Positions 7,983 through 15,933 of a DNA stretch of 37,641 nt are shown here, in pieces. Both the position numbers and the translations under genes were made by a program. Position 1 is the first letter of the stretch; each line of letters begins with the position of its first letter. The DNA comes from Muribaculaceae bacterium (GTDB taxonomy: Bacteria; Bacteroidota; Bacteroidia; Bacteroidales; Muribaculaceae): NCBI GenBank assembly GCA_910573745.1, contig CAJSYI010000028.1, positions 1-37,641 on the forward strand, written 5' to 3'. The notes under the pieces are model-generated. The model was not told the origin of the DNA. It saw nothing but the letters and a program-made list of their open reading frames with translations, and did not search any database.

Positions 7983-9872
7983 TTATTTTACAAAGATCTT
8001 TACGGTTTTGCCGTTGGCTGCCACAATGTAGATGCCCGTTGCTGCTTCAAGGGTCTTTCCTTCGCCTATGTGTCCGCAAAGGCGTCCCATCGAATCGTAT
8101 ACGGTCGCCTTTTCGGCGTCGGTGGCGACAGTGCTTCCGGAGGTCCATACTCTGAATGCATTTCCGTCATTGTCTATTCCGGATATTCCTGCATCGTTCA
8201 TATTGGTGGCCTTCAGTGTGATTATCCCGTCATTCTCGGCTATTTCAGAAAGCGAGATATCGGTCGGCTTGCCTGCCCATGACACGAATTTTGGAAGCTT
8301 TTCAGAATTGAATTCTGTGACTTTGTTTACTCCAGGGAATGATTCCGCAGGACGTTGGCGTTCAGGCAGGTATTGATTCAATAGAGTTGATATTCCGCTG
8401 GCCTCTATGAGGTCAACGTATTGATGGTCTACGGTATTGTTTATGGAATTCCTGTTCCAGATGTTCTGATTGAAGTCGATGTGCCATACGAGCATGCCGT
8501 GGCCGGACAGCATGCTGTCGAATCCTGTCCGCTGTCGGTTCTCGAAAAGGAAGAACTCCGTAGGTTTTTCAGTATAGGCGATGTATGCTTCATTGCTTTC
8601 GCCAAGTTCGTTGATGGTGTATTCTTTTGTTTCGCTGAATTCTTTCGGTTTGATCCATCCGAGAGAGAAGCGTTCGAAAGACGAATACAAAGGAGGTACG
8701 CAGCCGTCGCCGTTGTAGGATCCACGGTCGAGCGTTGTCCAAGAGCCGGGTGTGTATGCGTTGTTGTATACCGTGGTGTACAGGTCAGGAATACCCATTA
8801 CGTGGCTGAATTCATGTACGAAAGAACCGATTCCGACTGTGGCTTTTGGTTTGGTGGCGTATACTCCACGCAGCTCATTGGAGCATGCATAATGGTCTAT
8901 GAGCATTCCGTCCACTATGCATTCTTTCCTTGTGGCTGAGTAGACATCCCACTGGTGGGGCCAGATGGTATTGGAGTATTCGGTTGTCTGCGGATTGTCT
9001 GCCTCGCCGAAACCTGCATAGAAAACATAGACGCAGTCCACTTTCTTGTCGCCGTTGAGGTCGTATTTGGTGAAGTTGATTTCATCGTCCATCATTGTGC
9101 AGGCATCGATGATCATCTGTTCCGGGCGCATGTCGCTTCCAGAGGAATTGTTTTTCCCATAGTAGGAATATGACTTTCCGAGGTCTACAGGTCCGTAAAC
9201 GTCGAATTCAGGTATGAATTGTCCGGATGAGGATTTTATGAAATAGTCTCTTGCGGAACCCACGCAGCCGTTCTCGCTGAATCCTTCTTCATTAAGCATC
9301 CGGGAGAAATATTCTTTGGGATTCTCCTGAGTGAACTTCTTGTCAGAAAACTCCACGAGAATCACAAGTCCATTTATTTTGCCTGTTGTGGGGAAATCTG
9401 TGAACAACATGCGGAAATTGGGGTCTTTGCAGTCCGTTGTGTTCCATTTCCCCGCAGCGGCCATGCGAGTGGCTTTGTTTATGCGCATTGTCCCCGCTTC
9501 CGCGCGCATCTGGAGGGCTTTGGGAATGAGGACAGACGCGTTGAATCGGCTGAGGTCTGAGCCATTTGTGGCCATTCCGTCTGGAATGGCCTGTATTTCG
9601 GAGCATTTCACTATGCCGTTATTGTCGATGTTTCCGAAATAATAGGCTCCGTTTTCGTTTTTGCATACGAGACGTCCGGACTGGTCTACAAGGAAGCTGC
9701 CGCGTTCGTCCCCCACCATCGTGACGGTAAGCTGTGTGCCGTCGGGCTGTGTGATGGTGTATGGGTGTTGGCGTGCCGGAATGGCAGATGCGTCAGGACA
9801 CAGGAAAAGCGCTGATGCAAATATGCCGGTAATCGCGATTTTTGATAAACTGGTTGAAAAATGTTTGAACAT
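7983..9872 (-). CDS. M6-family metalloprotease with T9SS sorting domain
   Basis: This is a secreted zinc protease of 629 residues. A signal peptide covers about 1-30 (ending PDASA). The catalytic domain carries VHEFSHVMGIPD, with zinc ligands H353 and H357, general base E354 and third ligand D363, the HExxHxxGxxD pattern of immune-inhibitor-A type M6 peptidases. A calcium-loop-like DLNGDKKVD lies at 271-279. The last 65 residues (VYDSMGRLCGHI, then GIYIVAANGKTVKIFVK) form a type A C-terminal sorting domain, so the protein should cross the outer membrane by T9SS and be anchored or released there. It lies 24 bases after the S9 peptidase gene and is probably co-transcribed with it. All active-site residues are present. 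Confidence 0.92.
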   Translation of the reverse strand: MFKHFSTSLSKIAITGIFASALFLCPDASAIPARQHPYTITQPDGTQLTVTMVGDERGSFLVDQSGRLVCKNENGAYYFGNIDNNGIVKCSEIQAIPDGMATNGSDLSRFNASVLIPKALQMRAEAGTMRINKATRMAAAGKWNTTDCKDPNFRMLFTDFPTTGKINGLVILVEFSDKKFTQENPKEYFSRMLNEEGFSENGCVGSARDYFIKSSSGQFIPEFDVYGPVDLGKSYSYYGKNNSSGSDMRPEQMIIDACTMMDDEINFTKYDLNGDKKVDCVYVFYAGFGEADNPQTTEYSNTIWPHQWDVYSATRKECIVDGMLIDHYACSNELRGVYATKPKATVGIGSFVHEFSHVMGIPDLYTTVYNNAYTPGSWTTLDRGSYNGDGCVPPLYSSFERFSLGWIKPKEFSETKEYTINELGESNEAYIAYTEKPTEFFLFENRQRTGFDSMLSGHGMLVWHIDFNQNIWNRNSINNTVDHQYVDLIEASGISTLLNQYLPERQRPAESFPGVNKVTEFNSEKLPKFVSWAGKPTDISLSEIAENDGIITLKATNMNDAGISGIDNDGNAFRVWTSGSTVATDAEKATVYDSMGRLCGHIGEGKTLEAATGIYIVAANGKTVKIFVK

Positions 9873-9896
9873 GATAAAATGTATATTGTGTTTTGA

Positions 9897-12785
9897 TTAT
9901 TCTTTGGTCAGTCCAGTTCTGAATTCCTGTCCTTTGCGCACCGCCGGAATTCCGTTCTTCATCCATTCAGGCATCGGGTCTCCTTTGAGATAGTGGTCGA
10001 AGAACTGTTGCAGACGGATTGTGATGTCTTTACGGTTTTTCCGCTCTCTGATGTTGTGCGCCTCGCCGTTATACTGAAGCATCCATACAGGCTTCTGCAA
10101 CCGACGAAGGGCCATGAACATCTCAATGCCTTGGTACCAAGGCACGGCTCCGTCATTGTCATTATGCATGATGAGCAGCGGAGTGTTGCATCTGTCTGCA
10201 TAGAATACCGGGGAGTTGGCGATGTAAAGCTGCGGAGCCTCCCATAGGTTGCGGCCTATGCGCGACTGGCCGACCTCGTACTGTGCCTGGCGCGAATCTC
10301 CGGATTCCCAACGTATGCCTCCAAAGGCGGAGGTCATATTGGCGACAGGTGCGCCAGAGCCTGCGCATGCGAACATGTTCGTGCGAGTAACGAGGAATGC
10401 CGTCTGGTATCCACCCCAGCTCTGTCCGTCGATGCCGATGCGTTCTTTGTCAATCCACGGGCGTTCCTTGCAAAGCTCCTCCACTCCTGAGCAGATATAG
10501 TTGTAGGCGCTTTCACCCGGGATGCCGGGTGCATAATGCACGTCTGGGACGAATACCATATATCCTCGGCTTACATAGAACGGATAGTTGACCCAGCTCC
10601 ACGACGGTTCCATTGTATAATGGCGGTAAAGTTCCTCAGAATTGGTTTCATAGAACACCACGAGCATCGGATACTTCTTGTCAGGGTCGAAGTCTTCGGG
10701 GGTGTACAGCACGCCCTCGGTGAGTTTTCCGTTGTATGCATACCATTTTACGAGTTCTGCGGTGCCCCAGGAATAATCTTTCATCTGAGGGTTGATGTCG
10801 GTAACCTGTTTGGCTTTGGCGAAGTCCGTCGAGGTGCATATCCAGAGGTCGGGCGACGTGTTGAAGTTGGCACGCTGCCAGGAGAACACGTTGGAATCCT
10901 TTGCCTTGCAGAACTGAGTGTACTTGTATTTGTCGATGACTTTTACTGAAGGCGCGGTGGCTTTCCCTGTGTATTTCATCGTGGCGAGACCGTTGCGTTT
11001 GTCTGCGTAGTCGAACACGTCGAGTGTCATTTCTTGTCCGGGCTTTATGAAACGCTGTTCGTCGTCGGTCTTGATGTATTTGAATCGTCTGTCGGTCTTT
11101 CGGCCCTCCCCGGCAGTGAGGCAATACGGCTTCCTTTTACCGGTAGGATCGAGGCTCCATATGTCATGACGGTCGTATACCAGCATCTCCTTGTCGTCTT
11201 CTGTCCACCCGGCTATGCCATAGGGAAGGCGCATCATCGGTATGTCCTGGTCTTCGTTCCAAAGAGGAAAGTCTATTCCCTGGGAAACACACCTCGTTTC
11301 GCCTGTGGCTATTTCGTATGCATAATACTTGCGGTCGTCGAACCATGCCACGAACTTGTCGGCAGGGGAGAGTTCCGACATTTCAGACGGAGAGGTTCCG
11401 ACTTTCCGGCGTTCTCCGGTGTTTACATTTACGATGAACATATCTTCGGGAGCCGTGTAGTCCCATTGGCGAGAGATGTATTCCTTCGACGGGTCTTTCA
11501 CCAGTGCCCATTCGCCGTCCCATCTGTCCGGTGCCTCGATTTCGTCAAGTCCGGATCTGGTGAGCAGCTGTTGGTTGAAGTCATTGTCTGTCAAATCGAT
11601 CACTACCGGAAGTGAGAGTTTGCGTAGCTTCTCTATGTTTTTGTTTTCCTGGGGCGGTGTCATGGGAGCGTCCCACCGCCAGATGTCGAGGTTGGCGGTC
11701 TCGAAATCATAAAGAGTGGTGTCGTCGGGCGCAACTACGGGGCCTACGCCGATTATCAGACGTCTGCCGTTATGGGAAAATGCCGGGACTGAATACTGGT
11801 TCAGCAAAAGAGAGAGAGATTCGCGGTCTTTGAGTATTTGATTGCGTTTTTCAGTCAGGGATGCCTGCAGCTCCGGATTGCTTGAATGAGGAAGCGCGAG
11901 GTTCGGCCCTTTCTCTTCACCGGCGTCCACCGCTATCTGCTCAGCCTGGAATATTTCGCGGTCGAGGCGCACAAGATACAGTCGGGCGCGCTTAGTTCCT
12001 GACTTCACTGTGTCGTTGGAAGCCGTGAAGGCCATCATGTCGGCCTTCTCCGAGAAGACAGGAGTGCCGTAGAATTTCTGGTCGCGGTCGATGAGCGTGA
12101 AAGCGGTGTCAGGCAGCATCACTATTCCCACTCCGTCGGTTGCCGTGGAGTCGCTTTTGTGGTGCTTGAGGTTGACTCCTATGCGCATTCCGTCGTTGGC
12201 CATGGCATAGTCCTTCACCCACCGCAGAGTCTTCTGTTTTCCGGAAGGCAGATGGCGTATCACGAGCGGTTTGCCGGCTTCTTTGTCTTTGAGGGCCTTA
12301 GGCTTGATGTATGACGTGTCGCAGGAGAGATATGTTAGCCAGTCTCCGCCTTTTTTGCCTATTTTATAGGAAATCACGTTGGCGATCTTTTCGACCCTGC
12401 CTGTCTTGAGGTCAATGATGGCAAGGGAATCCTGCGGTGCGTCGAAATCCTTTTTCTTGTCGATTTTGGCCTGCCGTGAATCCTTGAACAACGGCTTGAT
12501 GAGGGCTATGCCCCAGCGGCTGTCTGCTGTGAAACGCGGCGAGTGTCCGCGCTGTATGTTGATTTCCTTTCCGGATTTGGTGTTGCGGAAAGTGAGCGTG
12601 CCGTCCCCCTCCTGTGGCTGGACTATGAACGATGCCCATTCACCTGAGTCGGACAGCGGCATGTTGCGCACTGATTTCCATGCGTCGAAATCGTCATGGC
12701 CGAGTGTTTTCTTGGCAAATACGTATGGGATTCCGGCCGATGCCATCATAAGAGCCAATGCGCATATGAGAGATTGTTTTTTCAT
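9897..12785 (-). CDS. S9-family (prolyl oligopeptidase-like) serine peptidase
   Basis: This exported peptidase of about 962 residues has an N-terminal beta-propeller region and a C-terminal alpha/beta-hydrolase domain. The nucleophile lies in GQSWGG (S789), the Asp in HNDNDGAVPW (D878) and the His in GEAHN (H910), so the triad is complete. The start MKKQSLICALALMMASAG gives a good signal peptide. An in-frame ATG at 12815 would add 10 residues and cannot be excluded. It probably works in the periplasm on peptides made by outer proteases. It has no T9SS tail, unlike the M6 protease next to it. It starts 35 bases after the ribBA stop and could share that transcript. Its exact specificity is not readable. 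Confidence 0.9.
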   Translation of the reverse strand: MKKQSLICALALMMASAGIPYVFAKKTLGHDDFDAWKSVRNMPLSDSGEWASFIVQPQEGDGTLTFRNTKSGKEINIQRGHSPRFTADSRWGIALIKPLFKDSRQAKIDKKKDFDAPQDSLAIIDLKTGRVEKIANVISYKIGKKGGDWLTYLSCDTSYIKPKALKDKEAGKPLVIRHLPSGKQKTLRWVKDYAMANDGMRIGVNLKHHKSDSTATDGVGIVMLPDTAFTLIDRDQKFYGTPVFSEKADMMAFTASNDTVKSGTKRARLYLVRLDREIFQAEQIAVDAGEEKGPNLALPHSSNPELQASLTEKRNQILKDRESLSLLLNQYSVPAFSHNGRRLIIGVGPVVAPDDTTLYDFETANLDIWRWDAPMTPPQENKNIEKLRKLSLPVVIDLTDNDFNQQLLTRSGLDEIEAPDRWDGEWALVKDPSKEYISRQWDYTAPEDMFIVNVNTGERRKVGTSPSEMSELSPADKFVAWFDDRKYYAYEIATGETRCVSQGIDFPLWNEDQDIPMMRLPYGIAGWTEDDKEMLVYDRHDIWSLDPTGKRKPYCLTAGEGRKTDRRFKYIKTDDEQRFIKPGQEMTLDVFDYADKRNGLATMKYTGKATAPSVKVIDKYKYTQFCKAKDSNVFSWQRANFNTSPDLWICTSTDFAKAKQVTDINPQMKDYSWGTAELVKWYAYNGKLTEGVLYTPEDFDPDKKYPMLVVFYETNSEELYRHYTMEPSWSWVNYPFYVSRGYMVFVPDVHYAPGIPGESAYNYICSGVEELCKERPWIDKERIGIDGQSWGGYQTAFLVTRTNMFACAGSGAPVANMTSAFGGIRWESGDSRQAQYEVGQSRIGRNLWEAPQLYIANSPVFYADRCNTPLLIMHNDNDGAVPWYQGIEMFMALRRLQKPVWMLQYNGEAHNIRERKNRKDITIRLQQFFDHYLKGDPMPEWMKNGIPAVRKGQEFRTGLTKE

Positions 12786-12820
12786 CACGTGTCGGGTTTT
12801 CTGTGAATTTGTCATTATGT

Positions 12821-14038
12821 TCAATCCACTTTGTGGAGGTCATGCCCCATACGCACTTTTTTAGTGTGCATATAGCATCTGTTGTATTCGTTCGGCTCCA
12901 CTTCCAAAGGGACTATCTCCGTGACGTCGATACCATATCCTTCAAGTCCGATGCGTTTCACTGGATTGTTGGTCAGGAGACGCATCTTCTTGATGCCGAG
13001 CGAATGGAGTATGTTTGCCCCTATGCCATAGTCGCGTTCGTCGGCCTTGTGGCCGAGATGCAGGTTGGCATCTACCGTGTCAAACCCGTTTTCCTGTAGC
13101 TTGTAGGCTTTTATCTTGTCCATCAGTCCGATGCCGCGCCCTTCTTGGTTGAGGTAGATCAGGGCTCCGCGCCCTTCTTTGTCGATGGCTTTGAGTGCCT
13201 GGTGGAGCTGCTCTCCGCATTCGCATCTCAGCGATCCGAAAATGTCGCCGGTGGCGCAAGAGGAATGCACTCGTACGAGAAGCGGCTCTTCTCCGGAAAT
13301 GTCGCCTTTGAGGAGCGCGATGTGTTCAAGCCCGTTGTCGAGCTGGCGGAAAGGAATCAGACGGAAGTGCCCGTCGGTGGTAGGCATGTCCACCTCTTCG
13401 CCTTTCTCCACGACGGTCTCGTGAGAGAGTTTGTAGGCTATGAGGTCGCGGATAGAGACGAGTTTCATTCCCCATTCGTCGGCACGGCGGCGGAGTTCGG
13501 GCAGTCGGGCCATGCTTCCGTCGTCGCTCATTATCTCCATCAGGGCGGCGGCAGGGAACAGGCCGGCGAGGCGTGCGAAATCCACGGCGGCCTCGGTGTG
13601 TCCCGCGCGCTGCAGCACGCCGCGGTCTTGCGCATATAGCGGGTTGATGTGTCCCGGACGGCCGAACGTGTCAGGCGTTGCTTCAGGGTCGGCGAGTGCG
13701 CGGATGGTGTTGGCACGGTCTTGTATGCTTACTCCGGTGGAGCATCCTTCGAGTTTGTCTACCGTTACAGTGAAAGGGGTTCCGAGTACCGACGTGTTGT
13801 CGTCCACTTGTTTGGGAAGCCCCAGCTCTTCGCAGCGTTTCATCGTGATTGGCACGCAGAGCACGCCACGCGCGTTTTTGAGCATGAAATTCACCTGTTC
13901 GGGCGTGATTTTTTCTGCGGCCACGATGAGGTCGCCTTCGTTTTCGCGGTCTTCGTCGTCCACCACGATTATGAATTTGCCTTCGCGGAAGTCCTCGATT
14001 GCCTCCTCGATGCGGTCAAGTCTGATTTTTTCGCTCAT
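12821..14038 (-). CDS. ribBA: Bifunctional DHBP synthase / GTP cyclohydrolase II
   Basis: This enzyme performs both entry reactions of riboflavin synthesis: ribulose 5-phosphate to 3,4-dihydroxy-2-butanone 4-phosphate, and GTP to the pyrimidine precursor. The 405-residue protein has the RibB domain first, with [11 protein letters not shown] (27-37), RPGH (127-130) and RAGHTEA (144-150). The RibA domain follows, with zinc cysteines C261, C272 and C274 in [20 protein letters not shown], then NQEGRGIG (297-304) and TNNPVKR (356-362). The start [13 protein letters not shown] at 14038 is chosen because the 18-codon upstream extension begins at a TTG inside a promoter box. No FMN-riboswitch-sized leader lies upstream. 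Confidence 0.95.
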   Translation of the reverse strand: MSEKIRLDRIEEAIEDFREGKFIIVVDDEDRENEGDLIVAAEKITPEQVNFMLKNARGVLCVPITMKRCEELGLPKQVDDNTSVLGTPFTVTVDKLEGCSTGVSIQDRANTIRALADPEATPDTFGRPGHINPLYAQDRGVLQRAGHTEAAVDFARLAGLFPAAALMEIMSDDGSMARLPELRRRADEWGMKLVSIRDLIAYKLSHETVVEKGEEVDMPTTDGHFRLIPFRQLDNGLEHIALLKGDISGEEPLLVRVHSSCATGDIFGSLRCECGEQLHQALKAIDKEGRGALIYLNQEGRGIGLMDKIKAYKLQENGFDTVDANLHLGHKADERDYGIGANILHSLGIKKMRLLTNNPVKRIGLEGYGIDVTEIVPLEVEPNEYNRCYMHTKKVRMGHDLHKVD

Positions 14039-14089
14039 TTTTGTTTCCGTCAAAGCGGGGTTTGGTTGATGTAGGTTTTGTTTGTCGGA

Positions 14090-14097
14090 CAAAGTTA
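14090..14097 (-). promoter_or_regulatory. ribBA promoter, -7 element
   Basis: TAACTTTG on the minus strand, directly after the rsmD stop codon at 14098, is a perfect Bacteroidales -7 box. The -33 element is weak. The leader would be about 45 bases. Confidence 0.5.
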
Positions 14098-14658
14098 CTA
14101 ATTATCTTTGACTTCTGTGTCTTTCGGAATCAAGAAAATGGAGAAATTCACGCTTCCGTATGCCCTCTGTTCCCTGAATCCGGGAAGATTGGAGAAATTA
14201 TGGCTCGAGGAATGCTCCACTACGACTGTCGTTCCCGGTCTTGCCATGCGGCTGCCGAGGATGATTTCCGGTATTTCGGCGAATCGCGGATGGTTGTAGG
14301 GGGGGTCTGCGAACACTATGTCGAAACTCTCGCGGCAGCTTGCCGCGAACCGGAACGCGTCTCCTCGCACTATCTTGAGGTTGTCGTCTCCGAGTTTTTC
14401 CTTTACGGAACGTATGAAGCCGACCTGGGTCTGAGCCGATTCGACCGCAACCACAGGCGAGCATCCGCGCGATAGGAACTCATAGCTTATCGCGCCTGTG
14501 CCGGCAAAGAGGTCGAGTGCTGATCTGCCCTCGAAATCGATGATGTTTTCCAACACATTGAAGATGTTTTCTCTGGCAAAGTCGGTAGTTGGTCTTGCCG
14601 TGATGTTGTGTGGGACGTCGAAGCGCCTTTTTCCGTATTTTCCTCTTATGATTCTCAT
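14098..14658 (-). CDS. rsmD: 16S rRNA (guanine966-N2)-methyltransferase
   Basis: RsmD methylates G966 of 16S rRNA on the 30S subunit using S-adenosylmethionine. The 186-residue protein starts with [13 protein letters not shown] and [16 protein letters not shown], both typical of RsmD. It has the SAM-binding motif DLFAGTGAI (49-57) and the catalytic FADPPYN (DPPY 118-121) of N2-guanine methyltransferases. The length is normal. Its start overlaps the end of the DUF3822 gene by 4 bases, so the two are coupled. Confidence 0.93.
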   Translation of the reverse strand: MRIIRGKYGKRRFDVPHNITARPTTDFARENIFNVLENIIDFEGRSALDLFAGTGAISYEFLSRGCSPVVAVESAQTQVGFIRSVKEKLGDDNLKIVRGDAFRFAASCRESFDIVFADPPYNHPRFAEIPEIILGSRMARPGTTVVVEHSSSHNFSNLPGFREQRAYGSVNFSIFLIPKDTEVKDN

Positions 14659-15473
14659 TTTTCCGATTTGTTTATGGCGCGAAGCTCGGCCAATGCCGCG
14701 GCAAGCGGCAGGTTTTCGTCAAGGCCGGACGGCAGCATCGTGTGCATGGCGCAGGAAATGTGCCGTCTCAACATTGTGGCCAGTTCTCCGCGTGTTTTAT
14801 GGTCTCCGCTTACGAACACCTCCGTTGTTTCAGGATTTAGCGAATAGGCGTTTATGGTAAGCATCGCGGCATAGAGGGCGTCGGCGGCAGTCGGGGTGTC
14901 GTGAGTGGCGCAGCATAGGAGCCGTCGTCCGTCGAAGGCCATCGTGAGGCATTCCCCGTCTTCAAGATGAAGGTGGATTCGTGTGCCGCCGCCCGGACAG
15001 TTCCTGAACTTTCGCATCAGTGCCATAGCCTGGCTTCCGGTCCTGGTGCCTGGGAATGTGCGTCCGAGGAATGCCTTCAGCCCCGGTGCTCCTACGGAGA
15101 TGGCCTGCAGGTCATCGTCTTTTTCCGTTATCATGTCGTCCGGGTCAGCATTCCTGTATACTGCTGCATAGCATTTCTCCGCCGCGCATTCGTCATCGAT
15201 TGAGGCTGGGATGAAAAGCGTGTCCTGGGCAGCGATCACAATGTCGGCAGAATAATCGTCGAGCACCGCCGGGTTTTCGTACACTATGCCTTCCGTCTTT
15301 TTCAGCAGTTCGCCACCTTCAGCGTTCCAGCGTGTGTCGAAAAGCACGCGCCGTGGCACAGCCGGGTCTGTCAGGTGCCTAAGAGACGCAAATGCTCTAT
15401 GCCGTGAGAAATAGGCAGTGAGATGCCACTGGCCCGTGTCATACGGGTCGATATGTCGCTGTGTCTCGTTCAA
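14655..15473 (-). CDS. DUF3822-family protein
   Basis: This is a 272-residue soluble protein without signal peptide or membrane segment. Its layout (GQWHLTAYFSRHRAF near the start, LHLEDGECLTMAFDGRRLL in the middle, TEVFVSGDHKTRGEL near the end) and its place directly before rsmD fit the DUF3822 family, which in Bacteroidetes is commonly linked to rsmD. Its function is not established. The repeated beta-strand/turn pattern suggests an actin/ASKHA-like fold, which is inference. It heads the operon DUF3822-rsmD from the promoter at 15497-15527. Confidence 0.7.
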   Translation of the reverse strand: MNETQRHIDPYDTGQWHLTAYFSRHRAFASLRHLTDPAVPRRVLFDTRWNAEGGELLKKTEGIVYENPAVLDDYSADIVIAAQDTLFIPASIDDECAAEKCYAAVYRNADPDDMITEKDDDLQAISVGAPGLKAFLGRTFPGTRTGSQAMALMRKFRNCPGGGTRIHLHLEDGECLTMAFDGRRLLCCATHDTPTAADALYAAMLTINAYSLNPETTEVFVSGDHKTRGELATMLRRHISCAMHTMLPSGLDENLPLAAALAELRAINKSEK

Positions 15474-15496
15474 TTTTCAGAATGTTTTTTGCACCA

Positions 15497-15527
15497 CAAA
15501 GTTAGCAAAATTTATCCGTTTCTCAAA
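15497..15527 (-). promoter_or_regulatory. Promoter of the DUF3822-rsmD operon
   Basis: Minus strand: TTTG (15527-15524), 19 bases, TAACTTTG (15504-15497), a full consensus match. The ATG is 23 bases downstream of the box. The rest of the 15474-15811 gap is AT-rich and shows nothing else. Confidence 0.75.
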
Positions 15528-15811
15528 ATCCCCCTGGTATGGCTCGAAAATCATTGAAAGGCTTGTCTGTGAAAATTAAGAGTAAAAATTCAGGCACTTT
15601 ATTAAAGCATTAAAGGATAAGGTGTGAAAATGTTTTAACGGGCATTGTGTTGGCAAAAAACATATGAATCTATTCTGTTGTATTCTTTTCTGATGCGTTT
15701 CTGGTGCTGTGTTGTTTGAAATGATATAAAATCACGACTTAATGTAAATATCTGTAGTTTAGTTGTTTGGGCAGGGTGGCGAAAAATAATTCAGAAATTT
15801 TCTTAAAAATA

Positions 15812-15843
15812 TTTGTTTAATAAAATCAAAAACCTTATCTTTG
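15812..15843 (+). promoter_or_regulatory. Promoter of the C13 / pseudo-C10 protease genes
   Basis: TTTG (15812-15815), 20 bases, TATCTTTG (15836-15843), a full consensus match. The leader to the ATG at 15934 would be about 85 bases. The box also argues against the ATG at 15862 as the translation start, since a signal peptide begins only at 15934. Confidence 0.75.
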
Positions 15844-15933
15844 CGCACGGATTGATTCTTAATGAAGTTCCCGATTTCACCGACTTTCATTGTTTTCCGT
15901 ATCTTTTTACTAACCCCTCAAAAGCTGACAAAT

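Noticed and set aside
14039..14090. FMN riboswitch upstream of ribBA
   Set aside because: The leader is only about 45 bases, and the promoter box abuts the rsmD stop; there is no room for the conserved FMN aptamer.
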